DNA of 42,977 nt from Actinomadura geliboluensis (GTDB taxonomy: Bacteria > Actinomycetota > Actinomycetes > Streptosporangiales > Streptosporangiaceae). This document shows positions 17,132-25,438 of the stretch, piece after piece. Each line of letters begins with the position of its first letter. Positions within the stretch are counted from its first letter, which is position 1. The notes beneath the pieces are model-generated. The model was given only the letters and a program-made list of their open reading frames with translations, was not told the origin of the DNA and searched no databases. The stretch spans positions 1 to 42,977 of the forward strand of contig NZ_VCKZ01000018.1 of NCBI RefSeq assembly GCF_005889745.1, read 5' to 3'. Position numbers and translations under genes: made by a program.

Positions 17132-17992
17132 ATGGCACGCAAGCGCAGGCACGACCCCCCGCCGCGGACGTACCGCATCGCGGGCGGTGAGGCCGAGCTG
17201 CTGCGCGACGCCGACCGCGACGGCGGCTGGATGCTGCTCGTCGGCGGGGTGCCGCAGTCCTACGTGGACCTGTCCGACCCCACCTACCTCGACTTCGAGT
17301 ACATGCGGCTGATCGGCGACGTGGTCGACTGCGCCGCCCTGGACGGCGAGGCGCTCGACGCGGTCCACATCGGCGGCGCCGGCTGCACGCTGCCCCGCTA
17401 CATCGCCGCGACCCGGCCGGGGTCGCGGCAGGTCGTGCTGGAGCCGGACGCCGAGCTGGTGCAGCTCGTCCGGGAGCGGCTGCCGGTGAAGGGCGTCCCC
17501 GGGCTGCGGATCCGCGTCACCGACGGGCGCGCCGGCATCGCGGCGCTCGCCGACGACGCCGACGACCTGGTGGTGATGGACGCGTTCGCCGAGGCGTCGA
17601 TGCCGCTGGAGCTCGCCACCCGCGAGTTCGTGCTGGACGCCGCGCGGGTGCTGCGGCCGGGCGGCGTCTACGTGGTCAACGTCGCCGACGGGTTCCGGCT
17701 GCCGTTCGCGCGCCGGGTGGCCGCCACGGTCGGGTCGGTGTTCCGGCACACGGTGCTGCTCGGCGACCCGGGGGTGCTGCGGGGCCGCCGGTTCGGCAAC
17801 CTGATCGTGGCCGGGTCGCAGGCGCCGCTGCCGGTCGCCGAGCTGACCCGCCGCGCGGCGGGCGGCATCGTCCGGGCCCGGGTGATGGACGGCGGCGACC
17901 TCGCCGCGTTCTGCGCCGGCGCGGCGCCGCTGCACGACGGCGAGGAGATCGTCGCGCCCGTCCCGCCGCCGCAGGTCTTCGGGAGTTCCTGA
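17132..17992 (+). CDS. Spermidine synthase-like (SpeE-fold) methyltransferase-like protein
   Basis: This 286-residue protein has the Rossmann fold of the spermidine synthase/SAM-methyltransferase superfamily. The N-terminal strand region (QSYVDLSDPTYLDFEYMRL) and the nucleotide-binding HIGGAGCTLPRYI are typical of actinobacterial SpeE-like proteins, as is VRPGG-type RVLRPGGVYVVNVAD later. Where aminopropyltransferases carry an acidic DSTDP-like catalytic loop, this protein reads VVMDAFAEASMP. True polyamine synthesis is therefore doubtful and the natural substrate unknown. It lies 43 bases after the importer and 17 before the NAD(P)-binding gene; co-transcription is possible. Confidence 0.85.
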   Translation: MARKRRHDPPPRTYRIAGGEAELLRDADRDGGWMLLVGGVPQSYVDLSDPTYLDFEYMRLIGDVVDCAALDGEALDAVHIGGAGCTLPRYIAATRPGSRQVVLEPDAELVQLVRERLPVKGVPGLRIRVTDGRAGIAALADDADDLVVMDAFAEASMPLELATREFVLDAARVLRPGGVYVVNVADGFRLPFARRVAATVGSVFRHTVLLGDPGVLRGRRFGNLIVAGSQAPLPVAELTRRAAGGIVRARVMDGGDLAAFCAGAAPLHDGEEIVAPVPPPQVFGSS

Positions 17993-18009
17993 CCGATCAA
18001 GGAGGCACC

Positions 18010-18783
18010 ATGATCCTCGTGACCGGGGCGAGCGGCACGCTCGGCCGGGTGGTCGTGCGGCGGCTGGCGGAGGCCGGCGCGGACGTGCACGGGCTGAGCC
18101 GCCGCGAACGCGCCCCCGAACCGGGGCTGACCTGGCACAAGGGCGATCTGTGGAAGGGCGAGGGCGTCGCCGCGGCGGTCGCCGGCGCGGAGACGATCGT
18201 GCACTGCGCCAGCGACCCGTTCCACCCCAAGCGGGACCTGCCCGCCGCCCGGCGGCTGGTCGAGGCGGCGCGCGGGGAGGGCGCCCCGCACCTGGTCTAC
18301 ATCTCGATCGTCGGCGTCGACAAGATCCCCTACGGCTACTACCGGACGAAGCACGCCGTGGAGCGGCTCATCGAGGGCTCCGGCCTGCCGTACACGATCC
18401 TGCGGACCACCCAGTTCCACACGCTGCCCGACGCGGTCTTCAACGTCCTCACCAAGATCCCCGGCGTGGCGGTCGTGCCGAAGGGGCTGCGCGACCAGCC
18501 GATCGACGTCGCCGAGGTCGCGGGGCGGCTCGCCGACCTGGCGCTCGCGGCCGGGCCCGCGCGGCGGGTCGACGACATGGGCGGCCCCGAGGTGCTCACC
18601 GTCGAGGAGATGCTCGGGGACTACCTGGCGGCGCGCGGCCTGCGGCGGCCGGTCACGGTGCCGCTGCCGCTTCCCGGAAAGGTCGGGCGCGGGTTCCGGG
18701 AGGGCCACCACCTGGTCCCCGGACACGCCGCCGGGAAGCGGACCTGGAAGCAGTTCCTGGACGAGGCCCACGCCCGGGGTTAA
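18010..18783 (+). CDS. NmrA/SDR-like NAD(P)-binding protein
   Basis: This 257-residue atypical extended short-chain dehydrogenase-like protein has a dinucleotide-binding motif at the N-terminus (VTGASGTLGRVVV) and later HLVYISIVGVDKIPYGYYRTK, which places the Tyr-x-x-x-Lys pair (YYRTK) in register. The C-terminal half resembles NmrA/YwnB-like NAD(P)H-binding sensors or reductases. A strong AAGGAGG precedes the ATG by a few bases. The substrate is unknown; quinone reductase-like or redox-sensing roles are both known in the family. Confidence 0.87.
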   Translation: MILVTGASGTLGRVVVRRLAEAGADVHGLSRRERAPEPGLTWHKGDLWKGEGVAAAVAGAETIVHCASDPFHPKRDLPAARRLVEAARGEGAPHLVYISIVGVDKIPYGYYRTKHAVERLIEGSGLPYTILRTTQFHTLPDAVFNVLTKIPGVAVVPKGLRDQPIDVAEVAGRLADLALAAGPARRVDDMGGPEVLTVEEMLGDYLAARGLRRPVTVPLPLPGKVGRGFREGHHLVPGHAAGKRTWKQFLDEAHARG

Positions 18784-18831
18784 GGACGGATCTCCCCGCC
18801 CGTATCGGCCGCATCCGGCCGTCCGATGTCC

Positions 18832-18837
18832 CATAAT
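18832..18837 (+). promoter_or_regulatory. Possible -10 element (CATAAT) for a leaderless transcript
   Basis: CATAAT ends six bases before the ATG at 18844, so transcription would begin at or next to the start codon. No clear -35 or Shine-Dalgarno is visible. Confidence 0.25.
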
Positions 18838-18843
18838 CGAGCG

Positions 18844-20853
18844 ATGGAGTCGTCCACCCGAATTCTCATTCTCGGCATGGAATCGTCGGGGAGAATTCTC
18901 CAGTTCGAGCGCAACGCCGCCGCCGTGCTCTCGCGGAACGCGGACGACCTGCGGGGCGCCTACCTGGACGAGGTGATCCCCGGCGCGCGGGAGCCGCTGC
19001 TGGAGGCGCTGAAGGCCGGCCGGGAGCGCACCGCCATGCTCGCCGTGGAGACCCCGGCGGGCGGCACGCTGGACGCGGTCGTGACCGTCCACCCGATGAG
19101 CGGCGGCGCGCCCGACGCCCCGGGCCTCGCCGCGCTCGCGGTGATCCGGGTGCCGGTGCCGCTCGCCGACCGGTTCGTCGACCCGGCCGTCATCCGCCGC
19201 GCGCTGCTGGACGACGCGCTGCCCCGCATCGGCTCCACCCTCGACCTGGAACTGCTGGCGCGCGGCCTGATGGACGTCCTCGTCCCGCATTTCTGCAACT
19301 CGGGCGCGCTGCTGCTGGCCGAGAGCCACATCGACGCCGACGAGCCGCCGGAGGGCCCGGACGGGCCGCAGCTGCGCCGGATGGCGATCGGCTTCGACGA
19401 CGAGGACCCGGCCTGGGACGCGACGTTCCCCACCGGCGAGTCGCTGGTCTACCCGCCGGGCACGCCGCACGCGCTGTGCCTGGAGTCCGGCGAGCCGGTG
19501 CTGCGCGCCCTCGGCGGCGAGGGCGCGGCCCGGCTCGCGGGCGCGTGGCGCCGCCCGCCGGTCGCCGAACTGCTCAAGGGCGCGTCGATGCTGTTACTCC
19601 CGATCGCGTCCGCGGCGGGCGTGCTGGGGTTCTTCGTCTGCACCCGCAACGCGGCGCACCGGCCGTTCGACGCCTACGACGTCGAGATCGGGATGGAGTT
19701 CGCGAACCGGGCGTCGATCTTCGTGGAGAGCGCCCGCCAGTACTCGCGGGAGCGCGCGACCGCCCTCACCCTCCAGCGCAGCCTGCTGCCGACGGGCCTG
19801 TCGGCGCCGTCGACGGTCGAGGTGCACCACCGCTACCTGCCGGGCAGCCGCCGCATCGAGGTCGGCGGCGACTGGTACGAGTCGATCGCGCTGCCCGGCG
19901 GCCGGGTCGCGCTGGTGGTCGGCGACGTCGCCGGGCACGGCGTGAAGGCCGCCGTCACGATGGGCCGCCTCCGCACCGCCATCCACACCCTCGCCGGGCT
20001 GGAGCTGCCGCCCGCCGAGGCCCTGGAGCGCCTCGACTCCCTGATGCGCACGCTCGGCGAGCGCGAGCCGCACTTCGCCACCTGCGCCTACGTCGTCTAC
20101 GACGCGGTCAGCGGCCGGTGCGAGGTCGCGAGCGCCGGGCACCTGCCGCCGCTGCTCGCCCCGCCCGGCGCCGAGCCGGAGTACCTGCCGGTGCCGCCCG
20201 CGCCGCCGCTCGGCGTCGGCGGCGACGGCCCGATCGTGACCCGCGAGTTCACCGTCGAGGACGGCACGCTGCTGTTCCTCTACACCGACGGGCTGGTGGA
20301 GAACCGGGCCCGCGACATCGACGACGGGCTCGCGCGGCTGCTCGCCACGTTCGGGCCCGGCGCCGCCGCCCGCCCGCTGGACGACCTGTGCCAGGCGGCC
20401 CTCGACGGCGTCTACGACGACGAGCACCGCGACGACATCGCGATGCTGGTGGCGCGCCTCTCCCGCATCCCCGCCGACCACCACGCCACCTGGGAGCTGC
20501 CCGCCGAGCCCGCCGCCGTCCGCCGCGCCCGCGGCCTCGTCCGCGACCGGCTCGCCCGCTGGGACCTCGACGACCTGACCCACAGCACCATGCTGCTGGT
20601 GTCGGAACTCGTCACCAACGCGATCCAGCACGTCGGCGGGCGCGTCACGCTGCGGCTGGTGCGGGAGGGCGGCCTGGTCTGCGAGGTCGCCGACTCCTCC
20701 GACGGGCGCCCCCGCATCCGGCTGCACGACGACGAGGACGACGCGATGGAGTCGGGCCGCGGCCTGCACGTCGTGGGGCGGCTGGCGCAGCGCTGGGGCG
20801 TGCGGCGCACCGCGGGCGGCAAGGTCGTCTGGTGCGAGCAGGAGCTGTCCTGA
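18844..20853 (+). CDS. PAS/GAF/SpoIIE protein phosphatase with C-terminal HATPase
   Basis: This is a 669-residue signalling protein with four regions. A PAS-like N-terminus covers ~1-105, a GAF-like sensor ~130-300 (MLLLPIASAAGVLGFFV), a PP2C-type SpoIIE phosphatase ~305-535 and an RsbW-like anti-sigma kinase ~540-669. Phosphatase landmarks are EVGGDWYESIAL, VVGDVAGHGVKAAV (metal-binding Asp), ASAGHLPPLL, LYTDGLVE and DDIAMLVAR. Kinase landmarks are VSELVTNAIQH and SGRGLHVVGRLAQRWG. Such fusions both dephosphorylate and phosphorylate STAS-domain anti-anti-sigma factors. No partner is encoded beside it. Starts are possible at 18826, 18844 and 18877; 18844 fits a leaderless promoter. The first 22 codons are an imperfect duplication. 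Confidence 0.9.
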   Translation: MESSTRILILGMESSGRILQFERNAAAVLSRNADDLRGAYLDEVIPGAREPLLEALKAGRERTAMLAVETPAGGTLDAVVTVHPMSGGAPDAPGLAALAVIRVPVPLADRFVDPAVIRRALLDDALPRIGSTLDLELLARGLMDVLVPHFCNSGALLLAESHIDADEPPEGPDGPQLRRMAIGFDDEDPAWDATFPTGESLVYPPGTPHALCLESGEPVLRALGGEGAARLAGAWRRPPVAELLKGASMLLLPIASAAGVLGFFVCTRNAAHRPFDAYDVEIGMEFANRASIFVESARQYSRERATALTLQRSLLPTGLSAPSTVEVHHRYLPGSRRIEVGGDWYESIALPGGRVALVVGDVAGHGVKAAVTMGRLRTAIHTLAGLELPPAEALERLDSLMRTLGEREPHFATCAYVVYDAVSGRCEVASAGHLPPLLAPPGAEPEYLPVPPAPPLGVGGDGPIVTREFTVEDGTLLFLYTDGLVENRARDIDDGLARLLATFGPGAAARPLDDLCQAALDGVYDDEHRDDIAMLVARLSRIPADHHATWELPAEPAAVRRARGLVRDRLARWDLDDLTHSTMLLVSELVTNAIQHVGGRVTLRLVREGGLVCEVADSSDGRPRIRLHDDEDDAMESGRGLHVVGRLAQRWGVRRTAGGKVVWCEQELS

Positions 20854-20861
20854 CGCTTTCC

Positions 20862-20887
20862 CCGCGCCGCGCGGCGGCCGGGCGCGG
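20862..20887. terminator. Possible terminator between convergent genes
   Basis: CCGCGCC (20862-20868) pairs with GGCGCGG (20881-20887) across a 12-base GC loop, filling the gap between the SpoIIE phosphatase and the hydrolase gene. Confidence 0.35.
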
Positions 20888-22051
20888 CTAGCGCAGCACC
20901 GAGATGTGCACGTGGTCGTAGTGGTTCTGGGTGATGCTGCCGCGGTCCTCCATCGGCCGCCAGCCGCCGCCGCGCACGTTCCAGATCTGCTGCTTCCAGA
21001 TGACGTAGGAGATGCCGAGCCGCCGGGCGTTCGCGACCGCGTACCGGGCGACCTGGTCGCCGTGCCGCTGCGCGCCGGCGCTCGGCATCCGCCCGCCGGT
21101 GCTCTCCATGAAGTCGCAGGCGCGGCCGTCGCCGTGGTCCTGCGGGTCGCCGGTGGAGCGGTAGCAGCCGATCACCGGGAACGGGCCGAACATGCCGGCG
21201 ATCTCCAGCAGGACGGTCCGCATCGTGGGCGTCATCCTGTTCCCGGTGATCGGGGTGCGCTCGCCGGCCGCCCCGTCCGGCCGGCCCGTGACCTGCGGGA
21301 GGCCCGGCCGACCCGGCCGGCCCGGCTGCGCCGCGCGCTTCTTCGGCGGCGGGGTCAGCGTCGCGACCTTCGTCCCGCGCGGGAGGACCTTCTGGAGCCG
21401 CTTGGCGAGCTTCGCGTGGTCGGCCTTCGGGGCGCTGATGACCAGGCCGTTGCCGTCCGGCAGGCCCAGCGCGCGGGCCTGCTCGCGGGACACGACGGCG
21501 TCGATGTCGCCGATGCCCATCGTCGCGTAGGCGCCGACGCGGACCTGCCCGGGGGCGCTGCTGCGGCCCGCCTGGACGACGGAGCCGAGCGGCAGCGCCC
21601 CGTCGCGGCTCTGCTCGAACGACACGGCCAGACCGCCGGACGCGACCGTCTGCCACAGCTGGTCGGACTCGGCGGTCGCCTCCGGCACGAACGCCCGGAA
21701 CGCCGACGGGTCGACGCCCAGCAGGCCCATGCGGCGCCCGGCGACGCCGACGCGGGCGGCGTCCACGACCGTGAGCCGCGCGACGCCCTTCAGCCGGCGG
21801 GCCCGCTCGACGGCCGCGGGCGGCAGCGGGGTCGTGCCGGCGACCAGCAGGTGCGGCGTGTAGCGGCGGGTCAGCGGGGCCACGGCCGGGGCCTGCGGCG
21901 CGGCGCCCCGGTCGACCGACACCAGGTCGCCGGACGCGGCGGGCCGCTCGTCCTCCAGCCGCCCGGACGCGATGACGGTGATGTCGGCCGCGAGCGTGCC
22001 GACGACCGCCGCCGCGATGACCCCGGAGAGCACTCTTCCACGCCGCAGCAT
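20888..22051 (-). CDS. Membrane-anchored protein with FtsX/MacB-like region and ARB_07466-like hydrolase domain
   Basis: This 387-residue protein should sit outside the cell, held by an N-terminal signal anchor (residues ~9-30, LSGVIAAAVVGTLAADITVI). Residues ~60-235 resemble the extracytoplasmic core of FtsX/MacB-type permeases (LGVDPSAFRAFVPEA, SGGLAVSFEQSRDGALPLG, VVSREQARALGLPDG), but without the four-helix permease. A Pro/Gly/Arg linker follows. The C-terminal ~120 residues match the ARB_07466-like/M15-like domain: GCYRSTGDPQDHGDGRACDF supplies a His/Asp pair, and YVIWKQQIWN and NHYDHVHIS supply the HxxH-type end. A peptidoglycan peptidase role is inferred. The stressosome operon lies 61 bases upstream, in the same direction. 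Confidence 0.82.
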   Translation of the reverse strand: MLRRGRVLSGVIAAAVVGTLAADITVIASGRLEDERPAASGDLVSVDRGAAPQAPAVAPLTRRYTPHLLVAGTTPLPPAAVERARRLKGVARLTVVDAARVGVAGRRMGLLGVDPSAFRAFVPEATAESDQLWQTVASGGLAVSFEQSRDGALPLGSVVQAGRSSAPGQVRVGAYATMGIGDIDAVVSREQARALGLPDGNGLVISAPKADHAKLAKRLQKVLPRGTKVATLTPPPKKRAAQPGRPGRPGLPQVTGRPDGAAGERTPITGNRMTPTMRTVLLEIAGMFGPFPVIGCYRSTGDPQDHGDGRACDFMESTGGRMPSAGAQRHGDQVARYAVANARRLGISYVIWKQQIWNVRGGGWRPMEDRGSITQNHYDHVHISVLR

Positions 22052-22112
22052 CCGACCCCGATCCCCTCGCCGTCCCTGGCCGCATCGTAGGGGAGCGGGC
22101 CGCCGCGCGGGG

Positions 22113-23717
22113 TCAGTGCGCGCCCTCCGCGGGCCCCGGGTCGGGCCCGCGGCGCAGGGCGACCAGCGCGACGTCGTCCTCGCGGTGCCCGAACTCGGCG
22201 ATGACGCGGTCGCTGAAGTGCTCCAGGTCGTCCTCGACGTGGGCGGCGATGGCCCGCAGCCGCTCCATGTTGTCGGCGAGCGGGATGCCGCGGTCCTCGA
22301 TCAGCCCGTCGGTGATCAGCACGACGGTGCCGCCCGGCGGGACCACGGTCTCCTCGACCGCGACGCCGTCGGCCGGGAAGCCGAGGATCACGCCGCCGCC
22401 CTTGCCGTAGCGGGCCTGGCCGGCGGCGATGTGCAGCGGCGGGAGGTGCCCGGCGCTGGCGATGTGCAGCCGGCCGCTGCGGGGGTCCAGCGTCATCAGG
22501 GTCATGGTGACGGTCTGGTCGTCGTGGTAGCGCTCCATCACCCCGTTCAGCAGCCGGAGGATCTGGACGGAGCCGTGCCCTTCGGCGGCGAACGCGCGCA
22601 GCGCGTGCCGGACCTCCGCCATCACCGTCGCGGCCCGCAGCGAGTGGCCCTGCACGTCCCCGATGGCCACCAGTATGCGGTCGCCGAGGTCGAGGACCTC
22701 GTAGAAGTCGCCGCCGACCTCGGCCTGGTCGCCGGCGGGCTCGTAGCGGACCGCGAGCTCCCAGCCCGGCACCCGCGGCAGCGACGCCGGCAGCAGGCTG
22801 CGCTGCAGGGTCAGCGAGATCGTGTGCTCCTCGGTGTAGCTGCGCAGCGCGGCGAGCGCCAGCGCCACCGCCTGCCCGAGCTGGCGCAGCAGGTTGGTCT
22901 CGGCGTCCTCCTGCGCGCCCCGGGCGTCGATCGCGATGCAGATGGGCGGGTGGCCGTGCTTGAGCCGGGACACCACCAGCAGGGCGTCGCCGCGCAGCAC
23001 GGGGTCGGGCACCAGGTCCCGCCACTCCCGCAGCGGCACCCGCGTGATCTCGGTGCCGGTGTCGTCGCCCAGCCCGGTGCGGCCGATCAGCCGCTCGATG
23101 AGGCCCGGCGGGTAGTCGCGGTGCTCGGGGCCGCCGTCCGCCTCGACGGCGCGCCGCGGCCGGCCGGCCGGCGGCACGATGAACACCGCGGCCGGCACCT
23201 CGAAGATCGCGTGGGCGCCGCTCGCGGCGACCTCCGCCAGCTGGTCGAAGGACGTGGCCGCGTTGATCGCCAGCGAGGTCCGGGTGAACTCGGCCATCCG
23301 GCCGACCATCCGCTCGGCCCGCCGCCGCGCCTCGTAGTAGCGCAGCACCGCCTCGACCGTGGCGAGGAACTCGCCCGGGTCGATCGGGTCGGTCATGTAG
23401 GCGTCGGCGCCGCGCCGCAGCCCGTGGGTGCGGTCGGCGACGTCCACGGCCTGCGCGGAGATGTGGATGACGGGCAGCGAGTTCGTGTCCGGCGCGGACT
23501 TGATCCGCTCGCACACCTCGATGCCGCTCATGTCCGGCAGCTTCACGTCGAGCACCACCAGGTCGACGTCGTGCTCGGCGAGCCGCCGCCAGGTCTCCGC
23601 CGCGGACGCCGCCTCCACCACCGTGTGCCCGGCGCGGCGCAGCCAGCGGCCGACGATGTAGCGCTTGGTGTCGCTGTCGTCCACCACCAGCGTCGTCCAG
23701 GTCCCCATGCCGGTCAC
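22113..23717 (-). CDS. Receiver-GAF-SpoIIE phosphatase (RsbU/RsbP-like output)
   Basis: This 534-residue protein has a CheY-like receiver (1-125) with acidic residues Asp13/Asp14 and phosphoacceptor Asp57 in VVLDVKLP. A GAF-like region (~145-300) follows, then a SpoIIE/PP2C phosphatase (~310-525) with AEVGGDFYEVLDLG, VAIGDVQGHSLRAA, ASAGHLPPL, LITDGLIED and DDVALVAL. The receiver switch Ser87 is present, but the usual conserved Lys is replaced by Asp110 (YMTDPIDP). Phosphorylation by the upstream hybrid kinase would be expected to control dephosphorylation of an anti-anti-sigma factor. The GTG start overlaps the kinase stop by four bases (GTGA). ATG at 23708 is an alternative start. Confidence 0.92.
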   Translation of the reverse strand: MTGMGTWTTLVVDDSDTKRYIVGRWLRRAGHTVVEAASAAETWRRLAEHDVDLVVLDVKLPDMSGIEVCERIKSAPDTNSLPVIHISAQAVDVADRTHGLRRGADAYMTDPIDPGEFLATVEAVLRYYEARRRAERMVGRMAEFTRTSLAINAATSFDQLAEVAASGAHAIFEVPAAVFIVPPAGRPRRAVEADGGPEHRDYPPGLIERLIGRTGLGDDTGTEITRVPLREWRDLVPDPVLRGDALLVVSRLKHGHPPICIAIDARGAQEDAETNLLRQLGQAVALALAALRSYTEEHTISLTLQRSLLPASLPRVPGWELAVRYEPAGDQAEVGGDFYEVLDLGDRILVAIGDVQGHSLRAATVMAEVRHALRAFAAEGHGSVQILRLLNGVMERYHDDQTVTMTLMTLDPRSGRLHIASAGHLPPLHIAAGQARYGKGGGVILGFPADGVAVEETVVPPGGTVVLITDGLIEDRGIPLADNMERLRAIAAHVEDDLEHFSDRVIAEFGHREDDVALVALRRGPDPGPAEGAH

Positions 23718-25435
23718 CTACCCTCCCGTGCCCGGCGGGCGTGAGCGGAGCGTATCGCCGCGGCGAGCGACTCGGGGCCGATCCGGTCCTTGCCGAGCAC
23801 CGCGTCGGCGCGGCGGAGCCGGGGGTCGTCGGACGCGGCGGCGTTCGCCGAGGTGACCAGGACGACCGGCGTCCCGGTGGGCAGCCCGGCGAGGACGTCG
23901 TAGCCGTCCCGGCCGGGCATGCGCAGGTCCAGCAGGACGAGGTCGGGCGGGTCCGCCGCGGCGGCGGCCAGCGCGGCGGTCCCGTCGGCGGCCTCGGAGA
24001 CCCGGTCGGCGGACGCGTCCACCAGGTCGCGCAGGGTGCGGCGGGCCGTCGCGTCGTCGTCCACGATCAGGACGTGGCCGAGGTCGAGGTGGGCCATGTC
24101 CCGGTACGGCGGCAGCCGCACGGTGGCGGTCGTCCCCTCGCCCACGGCGCTGTCCAGGGTCACGTCGCCGCCGAGGATGCGGGCGAGCCGGCGGGCGAAG
24201 GGCAGGCCGAGCCCGGTGCCGGTGCCGCCGCTGCCGGGCACCCGGTGGAACTCCTCGAAGACCCGCTCCCGCTCGTCGGGCGGGATCCCCACCCCGGTGT
24301 CGGCCACGGTGAACTCCACGTCCTCGCCGGCCCGCCGCGCCGACACCCGCACCCCGCCCTCCTCGGTGAACTTCAGGCCGTTCCCCACGAGGTTCCGCAG
24401 GATCCGGGACAGCATCTCCGGGTCGGTGACGAAGTCGCGCGGCGCGTCCGCGTCGTCCACGACGAGCGACAGCCCGGCCTGCTCGGCCATCGGGTTCAGC
24501 AGCTCCGCCTGCTCCGCCAGCAGCGCCGGCACGTCCACCGGCGCCGGGTTCGGCTCCAGCCGGCCCTGTTCGGCCCTGGCCATGTCCAGCAGCTCGTTCA
24601 CCATCGACAGCAGGGTGCCGCCGGTGTCGCGGATCAGGGTGATCTGCTGCCGCTGCTCCTCGGTGAGCGGGTCGGCGGACGGGTCGAGCAGCAGCCGGGT
24701 GAGCCCGATGACGCCGTTCACCGGCGTGCGCAGCTCGTGGCTGATGCCGGCCCAGAACCGGTTCTTGGCCTCGCCGGCCTCGCGCAGCTGGTCGGACTTC
24801 TCCTCCAGCTCGGCGTACAGCGCCACGACGCCCCGGTTCGTCTCCTCAAGCTCCTCGGAGAGCTCGCTGTAGAGGGCCATGACCCCGTGGTTGGTCTCCT
24901 CCAGCTCCGCGTTGAGGGTCCGCAGCTCCTCCTGCCGGCGCTGCAGATCCGTGAGCGCGGCGGTCAGCTCCGTGTTCTGCGTCTGCAGCTCCTCCAGGGC
25001 GGGCAGGGGGTGCAGCCGGGAGAGCCGCGCGCGGAGCCTGCTCAGCTCTCCCTCGCCGACCGGCGCGGCGCCGGAGGGCAGGTCCTTGCGCAGCCGGAGG
25101 CGGACGCCGCCCTCCGCGGTCTCCTCCTCTTCCAGCAGGCTCACCAGCCGCGCCGCCGCGACCTGGCACGCGGTCGTCCGCACCGCGTCCGGGCGCGGGC
25201 GCAGGTCCAGTTCGACCACCAGCGCCGGGTGCCGCCCCGGGTCGAGCCGGAACGCCACCGACACGAGCCCCGAGCACGCGTACAGCTCCCGGCCGACCTC
25301 GCTGAGCGCGGTCGCGACGCGGACCTGGTCCTGGTGTTCGAGGCCGACCGCGGCGGCGACCTGCCGGCCCGCCCGCCGGACGGTGAACACGCCCTCCTCG
25401 TCCGAGATCTCCATGCGGACCAGGTCCTCGGCCAC
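23714..25435 (-). CDS. Hybrid histidine kinase with C-terminal receiver
   Basis: This is a 573-residue soluble kinase without membrane segments. Residues 1-105 resemble a degraded RsbT-like HATPase (QVRVATALSEVGRELYA). A coiled-coil region with two 18-residue repeats (177-212) follows. HisKA covers ~220-285, with His233 in FWAGISHELRTPVNGVIG. The HATPase_c (~330-445) has an N-box ILRNLVGNGLKF, DTGVGIPPDERERVF and GTGLGLPFARRLA. The receiver (~455-570) carries Asp503 in LVLLDLRMPG, with VLVTSANA and VLGKDRIG later. The input is cytoplasmic, and its place after rsbT and the RsbX-like gene suggests it listens to or feeds the stressosome. GTG start; its stop overlaps the receiver-phosphatase start. 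Confidence 0.92.
   Translation of the reverse strand: MAEDLVRMEISDEEGVFTVRRAGRQVAAAVGLEHQDQVRVATALSEVGRELYACSGLVSVAFRLDPGRHPALVVELDLRPRPDAVRTTACQVAAARLVSLLEEEETAEGGVRLRLRKDLPSGAAPVGEGELSRLRARLSRLHPLPALEELQTQNTELTAALTDLQRRQEELRTLNAELEETNHGVMALYSELSEELEETNRGVVALYAELEEKSDQLREAGEAKNRFWAGISHELRTPVNGVIGLTRLLLDPSADPLTEEQRQQITLIRDTGGTLLSMVNELLDMARAEQGRLEPNPAPVDVPALLAEQAELLNPMAEQAGLSLVVDDADAPRDFVTDPEMLSRILRNLVGNGLKFTEEGGVRVSARRAGEDVEFTVADTGVGIPPDERERVFEEFHRVPGSGGTGTGLGLPFARRLARILGGDVTLDSAVGEGTTATVRLPPYRDMAHLDLGHVLIVDDDATARRTLRDLVDASADRVSEAADGTAALAAAAADPPDLVLLDLRMPGRDGYDVLAGLPTGTPVVLVTSANAAASDDPRLRRADAVLGKDRIGPESLAAAIRSAHARRAREGR
24800..24907 (-). repeat. Two 54-bp in-frame tandem repeats in the hybrid kinase
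   Basis: Protein copies are ELEETNHGVMALYSELSE (residues 177-194) and ELEETNRGVVALYAELEE (195-212): 18 residues each, 14 identical. They form part of a predicted coiled coil between the N-terminal ATPase-like region and HisKA, where helical phase would affect signal transmission. Confidence 0.85.
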
Positions 25436-25438
25436 GCC

